Source of the DNA: Thiomicrospira sp. UBA5634
GTDB taxonomy: Bacteria > Pseudomonadota > Gammaproteobacteria > Thiomicrospirales > Thiomicrospiraceae
Length of the DNA: 13,097 nucleotides
Assembly: GCA_002421475.1 (NCBI GenBank)
Contig: DIJW01000177.1
Span: forward strand, 1-13,097
Reading direction: 5' to 3'
How positions within the stretch are numbered: position 1 is the stretch's first letter; each line of letters begins with the position of its first letter. Shown one piece after another: positions 7,202 to 13,097 of the stretch. The position numbers and the translations under genes are program-made. The notes beneath the pieces were generated by a model that was not told where the DNA came from, did not search any database, and saw only the letters and a list, made by a program, of their open reading frames with translations.

Positions 7202-8275
7202 ATGATTTTAATTACGGGTGGAACGGGCTATATTGGTTCTCATGCCTGCATTGAGTTGTTGGAGCAGGGCTATAGTTTAATTGTTCTGGATAATTTGTCG
7301 AACTCTTCGATAGTGAGTTTACAACGGGCGGCTTATATTTCTGGAGTTAATTTAGATTCCCCCCTCCCCCGTCATTTAGAGTGGGAAGATTCTAGTTTTT
7401 TGTTTGTTGAGGGGGATATTCGTGATAAGCCTTTGTTGAGGTCAATTTTTGAACGATTCGATATTGAAGCGGTGATTCATTTTGCAGGATTGAAGGCGGT
7501 GGGAGAGTCTGTTGAGCAGCCTTTGATGTATTACGATAATAATGTTTCTGGTTCTATTGCGTTATTTGAGGTAATGGCCGAGTTTGGCTGTAAGCGGTTG
7601 GTGTTTAGTTCTTCAGCGACGGTGTATGGTGATCCGGCTTCTGTTCCGATTCGTGAGGACTTTCCTTTATCAACCACAAACCCTTATGGTGCGTCAAAGT
7701 TAATGATTGAAAATATCCTACGCGATGTTTATAAAAGTGATCCTGCTTGGTCGATTGCCTTGTTACGTTATTTTAATCCGGTGGGTGCTCACCAGTCAGG
7801 TTTGATCGGTGAAGATCCGAATGGTATTCCCAATAATTTGATGCCGTTTATTTCTCAAGTCGCGGTGGGTGTGCGTGAAAAGCTGAATGTTTTTGGTGGA
7901 GATTACGATACGGTGGATAGTACGGGCGTTCGCGATTATATTCACGTGGTGGACTTGGCTAAAGGTCATGTTAAAGCTTTAGAAGCATTAAAAAAACAAC
8001 CAGACCCGAAAGGGCATAAAGGCTTGCTTACAGTGAATTTGGGTACAGGTCGTGGATATTCAGTATTGGAAATGATTAAATCATTTGAAAAGGCTTCTGG
8101 TAAAAAGATACCTTATGAGATTGTCGCCCGCAGGCCAGGTGATGTAGCTCAGTGCTATGCTGACTCTAGTTATGCATTCGAAGTGCTTGGTTGGAAAGCG
8201 GAGTTGGGTATCGAACAAATGTGTCAGGATACATGGCGTTGGCAAAGCATGAATCCTAAAGGTTATAAAGTCTGA
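7202..8275 (+). CDS. galE: UDP-glucose/UDP-GlcNAc 4-epimerase
   Basis: A 357-residue extended short-chain dehydrogenase. [20 protein letters not shown] is the NAD-binding loop; SSSATVYGD and NPYGASK carry the catalytic Ser and Yxxx[10 protein letters not shown] and the tail [11 protein letters not shown] are diagnostic of GalE. It interconverts UDP-Glc and UDP-Gal, and some members also UDP-GlcNAc and UDP-GalNAc, which would supply Gal(NAc) to the repeat unit. ATG 7202 has AAGGA at 7191-7195, a better start than the in-frame GTG 7181. Compared with E. coli GalE (338 residues) it carries about 15-20 extra residues around positions 45-65; the coding DNA there includes C6-T-C5 at 7359-7370. The stop overlaps the next start (TGATG). 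Confidence 0.93.
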   Translation: MILITGGTGYIGSHACIELLEQGYSLIVLDNLSNSSIVSLQRAAYISGVNLDSPLPRHLEWEDSSFLFVEGDIRDKPLLRSIFERFDIEAVIHFAGLKAVGESVEQPLMYYDNNVSGSIALFEVMAEFGCKRLVFSSSATVYGDPASVPIREDFPLSTTNPYGASKLMIENILRDVYKSDPAWSIALLRYFNPVGAHQSGLIGEDPNGIPNNLMPFISQVAVGVREKLNVFGGDYDTVDSTGVRDYIHVVDLAKGHVKALEALKKQPDPKGHKGLLTVNLGTGRGYSVLEMIKSFEKASGKKIPYEIVARRPGDVAQCYADSSYAFEVLGWKAELGIEQMCQDTWRWQSMNPKGYKV

Positions 8276-9396
8276 TGAATAATAAACTAGCGTTAATCAA
8301 TATTTCTAACATTCATGGCGGGGGGGCGCTTCAGGTTGCGATATCGTTTGTTTCTGAGTTATTGGTCTTTGATAAGTCTGATCCTAGAATCAAAATATTA
8401 ATTTCTTCTGAAGTTGCTGAAGCACTTAATCCAACAGCTTTGCAAGTCCCAAAATGGGATATTGAAGTTTTTAATACCTATGGGCTAAAAACCTTGTGGT
8501 CGGGTCTGCGTCTTATTCAGCAAGAGTATGATGTGGTTTTTACTTTGTTCGGCCCAAAATACACCTTGTTAAAGGTAAGGCATGACATTGTGGGTTTTGC
8601 ACAGCCATGGATTTTAGACTTCAATAATCCAATTAGTTGTGGCATGTCTTATATTGGAAGGGCTAAATTAAAGGCGAAGTTTGCTTTGCAAAAGTGGTTT
8701 TTTAAACGTGCTGATCATTTAGTTGTAGAGCTAGAACATGTTAAACATTCATTATCTCAACAGGGTATTTTTGACCAAGAAAATATCACTGTTGTACACA
8801 ATACGATTTCCAACTTGTATTTAAATTCAAGTCTTTGGAAAAGTGTTGAGGTCCATCGACAACAAGATGAAATTGCTATTGGTTTTGTGACGCGTGATTA
8901 TTCGCATAAGAACATTCAAATATTGCCCCAAGTTGCTCAAATTCTTCGACAAAAATATCAGTTACCAGTTAAGTTTTATTTATCTTTAACAGATAAAGAG
9001 TGGTTAAATTATTCACAGGCTTTTGGAAACAATGGTCAAACGGTTGGTTCTTTAAGCGTTTATCAATGCCCGTCTTTTTATCAACAGATGGATGCGGTAA
9101 TTTTTCCAAGTTTATTGGAATGTTTTTCAGCAACACCCTTAGAGGCGTTGGCAATGAAAAAGCCACTGTTTGCGTCTGATAGGGGGTTTGTGCGTGATGT
9201 TTGCGAAGATTATGCGATGTATTTTGATCCGATCAATGCTGAAGATACTGCAGAAGTGATTGCTAATTATTTTCAAGGTTCACAAAAAACAGATGGTGAA
9301 CTTGAAGCGGCAAGAAATCATGTCTTGAATTTCTCCAATGCTACCCAGCGAGCAAAAGATTATTTGAAAATTATTGAACAATATTTAGAGAATTAG
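8275..9396 (+). CDS. Glycosyltransferase family 4
   Basis: A 373-residue GT-B glycosyltransferase. The N-terminal loop ISNIHGGGALQVA binds the acceptor side, and the C-terminal domain contains VIFPSLLECFSATPLEALAM, where Glu282 and Glu290 form the E-x7-E motif that binds the nucleotide-sugar donor, followed by KKPLFASDRGFVRDV. It transfers one sugar of the repeat unit in the cytoplasm. The ATG overlaps the galE stop by one base, so the two are translationally coupled, which may hint that it uses the GalE product. A G7 run (8320-8326) at codons 15-18 is a potential slippage site; the frame is intact here. Confidence 0.9.
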   Translation: MNNKLALINISNIHGGGALQVAISFVSELLVFDKSDPRIKILISSEVAEALNPTALQVPKWDIEVFNTYGLKTLWSGLRLIQQEYDVVFTLFGPKYTLLKVRHDIVGFAQPWILDFNNPISCGMSYIGRAKLKAKFALQKWFFKRADHLVVELEHVKHSLSQQGIFDQENITVVHNTISNLYLNSSLWKSVEVHRQQDEIAIGFVTRDYSHKNIQILPQVAQILRQKYQLPVKFYLSLTDKEWLNYSQAFGNNGQTVGSLSVYQCPSFYQQMDAVIFPSLLECFSATPLEALAMKKPLFASDRGFVRDVCEDYAMYFDPINAEDTAEVIANYFQGSQKTDGELEAARNHVLNFSNATQRAKDYLKIIEQYLEN

Positions 9397-9401
9397 AATT
9401 T

Positions 9402-10436
9402 ATGTTTAAAGACAAAGTACTTATGATCACCGGTGGTACAGGCTCGTTTGGTAACGCGGTGTTAAAGCGATTTTTGGATTCGGATTTAAAAGAGATTCGG
9501 ATCTTTTCGCGTGATGAGAAGAAGCAGGATGATATGCGAAAGCGTTATTCGAATCCTAAGCTGAAGTTTTATATTGGTGATGTGCGGGATTTTCGTTCAG
9601 TGTTGAATGCGACGCGTGGGGTGGATTTTATTTTTCATGCGGCGGCGTTAAAGCAGGTGCCTTCGTGTGAGTTTCATCCGATGGAAGCGGTGAATACGAA
9701 TGTGTTGGGCACTGAAAATGTACTTGAAGCAGCGATTCAAAACGAAGTAAAGCGCGTAGTGTGTTTGAGTACAGATAAGGCGGTGTACCCGATCAATGCG
9801 ATGGGTATTTCTAAAGCAATGATGGAAAAGGTGATGGTCGCTAAGTCGCGCAATGTGGATGATCAAAAAACAGTTATTTGTGGCACACGTTATGGCAATG
9901 TGATGGCATCGCGTGGTTCGGTGATTCCGTTGTTTATAGAGCAGATGCGTGCGGGCACTCCTTTGTCGATTACTGACCCGAATATGACGCGCTTTATGAT
10001 GACCTTGGCAGATGCAGTGGATTTGGTGTTGTATGCGTTTGAACATGGTAATAACGGTGATATTTTTGTGCAGAAGGCGCCAGCCGCGACGGTTGAGACA
10101 TTGGCGAAAGCTCTACGTGAAATGCTTGGTTTGCCGGATCATCCGATCAATATTATCGGCACACGTCATGGTGAGAAGTTGTTTGAAGCTTTGTTAAGTC
10201 GTGAAGAGATGGCGAGTGCCGAAGATATGGGTGATTACTTCCGTGTGCCGCCGGATTTGCGGGATTTGAATTATGCTAAGTTTGTAGAAGAAGGCGATAA
10301 AAAAGTCTCGGCACTCGAAGATTACAACTCGCACAACACCCAGCGTTTGGATGTGGAAGGCATGAAGCAGTTGTTGCTTAAATTGGAATTCATGCAAAAA
10401 ATCGCAAACGGTGAATACGCAACGCCGGAGGAGTAA
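9402..10436 (+). CDS. capE: UDP-GlcNAc 4,6-dehydratase/5-epimerase (CapE/WbjB/FnlA type)
   Basis: A 344-residue short-chain dehydrogenase that starts the pathway from UDP-GlcNAc to UDP-L-FucNAc-type sugars. ITGGTGSFGNAVLKRF is the NADP-binding loop, and CLSTDKAVYPINAMGISKAM carries the active site: the usual Tyr of YxxxK is replaced by Met134 with Lys138, as expected for this subfamily, and the Asp125-Lys126 pair is present. The tail with RHGEKLFEALLSREEM is also diagnostic. The gene begins 5 bp after the GT4 stop. In known clusters it is followed directly by capF; here a toxin-antitoxin pair intervenes. Symbols wbjB, fnlA and capE are used for the same function. Confidence 0.92.
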   Translation: MFKDKVLMITGGTGSFGNAVLKRFLDSDLKEIRIFSRDEKKQDDMRKRYSNPKLKFYIGDVRDFRSVLNATRGVDFIFHAAALKQVPSCEFHPMEAVNTNVLGTENVLEAAIQNEVKRVVCLSTDKAVYPINAMGISKAMMEKVMVAKSRNVDDQKTVICGTRYGNVMASRGSVIPLFIEQMRAGTPLSITDPNMTRFMMTLADAVDLVLYAFEHGNNGDIFVQKAPAATVETLAKALREMLGLPDHPINIIGTRHGEKLFEALLSREEMASAEDMGDYFRVPPDLRDLNYAKFVEEGDKKVSALEDYNSHNTQRLDVEGMKQLLLKLEFMQKIANGEYATPEE

Positions 10437-10443
10437 TCAGTTT

Positions 10444-10890
10444 ATGTCAAATCAAGATATTCGTTGGTTACAACGCTTTGAGCACTTTAAACAAGCGCAT
10501 GAGCAACTTAAAGAAGCGTTAAGTGAGATGGCTTCGCGTAAGTTAAGCAAGCTTGAGAAGCAAGGCACAATTCAAGCGTTTGAGTTTACGTATGAATTGG
10601 CCTGGAATGTATTAAGGGATTATTTGATTTGGCAAGGGGTGGAAACTATTTCAGGTTCACGTGATGCGATCCGTGAAGGGTTTCGGTTGGGTTTAATTTC
10701 GGATGGGCAGGCCTGGTTGGCGATGCTACAAGACCGCAATCGAACCGTGCATACCTACAATGAAGCGACGGCGAATCAAATTATTGAACAATTAGCTGGA
10801 GTGTATGCGGGTTTGTTTTTAGAGTTTGAGGTTAAGTTTGAAAGTTTAGCGGATAGCAGTTTGCAAACGATGGATAAGGTCAATGTGTGA
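10444..10890 (+). CDS. hepT: HepT-like toxin (HI0074 family nucleotidyltransferase partner)
   Basis: A 148-residue all-helical HEPN-type protein of the family annotated as nucleotidyltransferase substrate-binding. The segment EKQGTIQAFEFTYELAWNVL and the motif R98-N-R-T-V-H103-T-Y105 (RX4HXY, the RNase motif of HEPN domains) are clear. In the characterised MntA-HepT systems this protein is an RNase toxin, and the partner inactivates it by adding AMP to the Tyr of this motif. ATG 10444 is preceded by a strong GGAGGAG at 10427-10433, located inside the end of capE. Its 3' end overlaps the partner gene by 8 bp. It lies in the same orientation as, and between, two genes of one sugar pathway, an unusual place. 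Toxic activity is inferred from family only. Confidence 0.9.
   Translation: MSNQDIRWLQRFEHFKQAHEQLKEALSEMASRKLSKLEKQGTIQAFEFTYELAWNVLRDYLIWQGVETISGSRDAIREGFRLGLISDGQAWLAMLQDRNRTVHTYNEATANQIIEQLAGVYAGLFLEFEVKFESLADSSLQTMDKVNV
10706..10717. repeat. 12-bp palindrome ACCAGGCCTGGT, imperfect copy (10/12)
   Basis: Reads GGCAGGCCTGGT within hepT; here the core is read in a different frame and encodes QAW. Confidence 0.5.
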
Positions 10891-11197
10891 CGCAAGTGGT
10901 CTTAGTGAAACTAATTGCGCAAGGCTGAAATATGTTTTTGCGCATTATCCTGACATTCAAAAAGTGATTTTGTATGGTTCACGCGCTAAAGGAAATTTCC
11001 GCCCTAATTCGGATATTGATTTGACGATAATGGGTGATTTGAATTGGCAAAGTTTTACACGGCTTGAGAGTGAGTTGGATGATTTGTTGTTGCCTTACAA
11101 AATTGATTTGTCTTTGTTTGCCCATTTGGAAAATACCCGGTTGATTGAACATATCGAGCGTGTGGGGAAAGTTTTTTACCAAAAAGAAAATGATTGA
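10883..11197 (+). CDS. mntA: MntA-like minimal nucleotidyltransferase antitoxin (HI0073 family)
   Basis: A 104-residue minimal nucleotidyltransferase. YGSRAKGNFRPNSDIDLTIM contains the GSx signature (Gly32-Ser33) and the DxD metal site (Asp44, Asp46); a third acidic residue, Asp75 in YKIDLSLF, completes the set, so the enzyme looks active. In the described type VII toxin-antitoxin systems it AMPylates HepT and neutralises it. The 8-bp overlap with hepT implies coupled translation. The stop lies 6 bp before capF, so the pair is probably cotranscribed with the sugar genes. Confidence 0.9.
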   Translation: MCDASGLSETNCARLKYVFAHYPDIQKVILYGSRAKGNFRPNSDIDLTIMGDLNWQSFTRLESELDDLLLPYKIDLSLFAHLENTRLIEHIERVGKVFYQKEND

Positions 11198-11203
11198 GGG
11201 TTT

Positions 11204-12310
11204 ATGAAAGTTTTAGTGACGGGTGCGGATGGTTTTATTGGTAAAAACTTATGTGTTACCTTGCAGCGCCGTGATGATATTGAGATTGTTAAATTTACAC
11301 GGGAATCGAATCCTGCCGAATTACCAGGCCTGGTTGTTGGGGTCGATTTTGTTTTCCATTTGGCGGGTGTTAATCGGCCAAAGGAAGAAAAAGAGTTTTT
11401 TGAAGGCAATGCAGATTTAACTAAATTGCTGTGTGATGCGATTCGCGCTAGTGGCAAAAAAATACCGGTCATTTTATCGTCTTCAATTCAAGCTGAACGC
11501 ATGAATCCCTACGGACGCAGTAAGTTGCAGGCCGAAATGCATTTGCTGAATTTGTATATGGAAACTGAAAACCCAGTTTATATTTACCGTTTACCGAATG
11601 TATTTGGTAAGTGGTGTAAGCCTAACTATAACTCGGCAGTGGCAACCTTTTGCCATAACATTAGCCACGGCTTGCCAATTCAGATTAATGATCCCGATGC
11701 GGAATTGAATTTGGTGCATATTGGCGCGGTGGTGCATTCGTTTATGCAGGTGTTTAGCACCAGGCCTGGTGATAAGTTGTATGTGGATGTTGCGCCGGTT
11801 TATAAAGTTAAATTGGGCGTGTTGGCCGACCAGCTTTATAAGTTTAGAGATAGCCGTGATACCCTGGTGACTGAGGAAGTCGGTGAGGGCTTTTTGCGAG
11901 TGCTGTATGCGACTTATATCAGTTATATAACGCCTGACCAGTTTAATTATCCCTTGGTTAAGCATGAAGACCCACGTGGGGTGTTTGTTGAGATGCTAAA
12001 AACTAAGGATTCCGGGCAGTTTTCGTTTTTTACCGCGCATCCGGGTATTACGCGTGGCGGGCATTATCACCATGTTAAAACCGAGAAGTTTTTGGTGATT
12101 AAGGGTAAGGCGCGTTTTGGCTTCCGCCATATTGTGACAGATGAGGTGCGTGAGATTTTTACATCCGGCGATCAGCCGGAAATTGTGGAAACTGTGCCAG
12201 GTTGGTCGCATGATATTACTAATGTCGGTGATGATGAAATGGTCGTGATGTTATGGGCGAATGAGAATTTTAATCCAGAAAAGCCAGATACGGTTGCTTA
12301 TAAAGTTTAA
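11204..12310 (+). CDS. capF: Bifunctional reductase/cupin CapF (WbjC/FnlB type)
   Basis: A 368-residue two-domain enzyme. The N-terminal short-chain dehydrogenase has VTGADGFIGKNL and NPYGRSK (Tyr103, Lys107); the C-terminal cupin begins around residue 250 and includes HEDPRGVFVEMLKT and GGHYHHVKTEKFLVIKG, with His287, His289 and Glu294 in the metal-binding positions. It acts second in UDP-L-FucNAc synthesis, epimerising (cupin) and reducing (SDR) the CapE product to give UDP-N-acetyl-L-pneumosamine-type sugar. GAGGG at 11196-11200 precedes ATG 11204 and overlaps the mntA stop. Two perfect copies of the 12-bp palindrome lie inside. Domain order and length match CapF. Confidence 0.92.
   Translation: MKVLVTGADGFIGKNLCVTLQRRDDIEIVKFTRESNPAELPGLVVGVDFVFHLAGVNRPKEEKEFFEGNADLTKLLCDAIRASGKKIPVILSSSIQAERMNPYGRSKLQAEMHLLNLYMETENPVYIYRLPNVFGKWCKPNYNSAVATFCHNISHGLPIQINDPDAELNLVHIGAVVHSFMQVFSTRPGDKLYVDVAPVYKVKLGVLADQLYKFRDSRDTLVTEEVGEGFLRVLYATYISYITPDQFNYPLVKHEDPRGVFVEMLKTKDSGQFSFFTAHPGITRGGHYHHVKTEKFLVIKGKARFGFRHIVTDEVREIFTSGDQPEIVETVPGWSHDITNVGDDEMVVMLWANENFNPEKPDTVAYKV
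11323..11334. repeat. 12-bp palindrome ACCAGGCCTGGT, perfect copy
   Basis: Perfect copy near the 5' end of capF, encoding part of LPGLV. Confidence 0.75.
11759..11770. repeat. 12-bp palindrome ACCAGGCCTGGT, perfect copy
   Basis: Perfect copy in the middle of capF, read in yet another frame as TRPG. Confidence 0.75.
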
Positions 12311-12335
12311 TTGTATTTTGTAAAGCAGAACGCTC

Positions 12336-12408
12336 TCATTCTGAGCGGAGCGAAGAATCTCTATCCGTAAATAATAAATTAGGAGATTCTTCACTTTGTT
12401 CAGAATGA
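12336..12408. repeat. Palindromic intergenic element (26-bp inverted arms, 21-bp loop)
   Basis: Left arm 12336-12361 (begins TCATTCTGAGC, ends GAAGAATCTC) and right arm 12383-12408 (begins GAGATTCTTC, ends TTCAGAATGA) are reverse complements at 22 of 26 positions. Three of the four mismatches would be G-U wobbles in a + strand transcript, so a long RNA hairpin can form between capF and capG. Arms resembling this sequence are familiar to me as dispersed intergenic repeats in various bacteria, pointing to a REP/MITE-like element. No T run follows, so it is not a standard terminator; it may affect mRNA stability or the dosage of the third gene. Confidence 0.8.
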
Positions 12409-12454
12409 CACTGTGGGTATTGCAAACACGCTAATTGAATAAGAGTTGAGGTTT

Positions 12455-13097
12455 ATGAAAAAATTAAAAGTGTGGACGGTCGTTGGCACTCGTCCAGAAA
12501 TTATTCGTTTGTCGTGTGTGATGAAAAAGCTGGATGAGCATTGCGAGCATGTTTTGGTGCACACGGGTCAAAACTATGACTATGAACTCAATGAGATTTT
12601 TTTTAATGATTTGGGTATTCGTAAACCGGATTATTTTTTAGGCGCGGCGGGTGCTTCGGGTGCTGAAACGATTGGTAATGTCATTATTGCCGTCGATAAA
12701 GTTTTAGCAGAAGTTCAGCCTGAAGCCTTATTGGTATTGGGGGATACGAATAGTTGTATGGCGGTGTTGCCTGCGAAACGTCGCAAGATTCCGACTTTTC
12801 ACATGGAGGCGGGTAACCGTTGTTTTGATCAGCGCGTACCAGAGGAAATTAACCGTCGAATAGTGGATCACATGGCGGATATTAACTTGACTTATAGCTC
12901 GATTGCGCGGGATTACTTGTTACGCGAAGGTTTGCCTGCGGATATGGTGATTAAAACCGGTAGCCCGATGTTTGAGGTGTTGAATACTTATCGTGAAGGC
13001 ATTGAGGCGTCAGATGTTTTAGAGCGTTTAAAGTTGAAAAAGCATCAGTTTTTTGTCGTCAGTGCGCACCGCGAAGAAAACGTCGACACGCCGCAGA
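12455..13097 (+). CDS. capG: UDP-N-acetyl sugar 2-epimerase (CapG/WbjD/FnlC type), 3'-truncated by window edge
   Basis: The first 214 residues of a WecB-like GT-B-fold 2-epimerase, continuing beyond the window. VVGTRPEIIRLSCVM, HTGQNYDYELNEIFF, LLVLGDTNS and FHMEAGNRCFDQRVPEEINR are the signatures; the EAGNRCFDQRVPEE form, rather than EAGLRT, is typical of the CapG/WbjD/FnlC branch. It carries out the final C2 epimerisation to UDP-L-FucNAc. GAGG at 12448-12451 precedes the ATG. The start context (TTGAGG...TTTATGAAA) is nearly the same as that of capF. It is separated from capF by 144 bp holding a palindromic element, so its expression may be less tightly coupled. Confidence 0.92.
   Translation, partial: MKKLKVWTVVGTRPEIIRLSCVMKKLDEHCEHVLVHTGQNYDYELNEIFFNDLGIRKPDYFLGAAGASGAETIGNVIIAVDKVLAEVQPEALLVLGDTNSCMAVLPAKRRKIPTFHMEAGNRCFDQRVPEEINRRIVDHMADINLTYSSIARDYLLREGLPADMVIKTGSPMFEVLNTYREGIEASDVLERLKLKKHQFFVVSAHREENVDTPQ

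Noticed and set aside
8130..8143. CAGGCCAGGTG in galE as another copy of the palindrome
   Set aside because: It breaks the AGGCCT core, so it is better explained by the coding of the conserved RRPGDV segment.
9648..10046. 132-codon open frame on the minus strand within capE
   Set aside because: It is antisense to strongly conserved capE coding sequence, rich in His, Arg and Cys as antisense frames are, and has no family resemblance.
12336..12408. Intergenic hairpin as an intrinsic terminator
   Set aside because: No T tract follows the right arm, the loop is 21 bases, and a pathway gene of the same operon lies directly downstream.
1..13097. tRNA, rRNA, CRISPR array or insertion sequence
   Set aside because: I saw no cloverleaf arms, regular direct repeats with spacers, or transposase-like protein in the window.

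Overview
The window is the middle of a surface polysaccharide (O-antigen or capsule) biosynthesis cluster. All genes lie on the + strand and are packed tightly, many with stop/start overlaps of the ATGA or TGATG kind. Composition is AT-rich, with a very AT-rich core at about 5,900-7,170 where the polymerase lies. An LpxD-like enzyme, Wzx/Wzy, a CapEFG/WbjBCD-type pathway and a HepT/MntA pair together fit a Gram-negative, probably gammaproteobacterial, chromosome. A sulfur-oxidising Thiomicrospira/Hydrogenovibrio-like host is possible, but this is a guess from composition and gene style. Both ends of the window cut through genes.

Left block (1-3431): the C-terminal half of a PLP sugar aminotransferase is followed by a 49-codon remnant whose protein resembles the tail of a second aminotransferase. 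Then come a 192-residue protein of unrecognised family, a FabH-like ketoacyl-ACP synthase III, an acyl carrier protein and an LpxD-like N-acyltransferase. Together they look like a dedicated module that builds an acyl chain on its own carrier protein and places it on the amino sugar made by the aminotransferase.

Middle block (3431-9396): a Wzx flippase, a GT2 glycosyltransferase, a Wzy polymerase broken by a one-base frameshift in a run of T tracts, a GalE-type UDP-hexose 4-epimerase and a GT4 glycosyltransferase. Assembly therefore follows the Wzx/Wzy route.

Right block (9402-13097): the three genes for UDP-L-FucNAc-type sugars (capE/wbjB, capF/wbjC and the start of capG/wbjD). The trio is interrupted twice: by a HepT-MntA toxin-antitoxin pair between the first and second genes, and by a 73-bp palindromic element between the second and third.

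The points most worth a second look are the acylation module with its possible double-hotdog protein, the slip-prone broken wzy, the toxin-antitoxin pair inside the sugar operon, the aminotransferase remnant, and a 12-bp palindrome (ACCAGGCCTGGT) present in three perfect and three near-perfect copies that are read in different reading frames. There is no gene-free stretch longer than 300 bases; the longest gap is 12311-12454.
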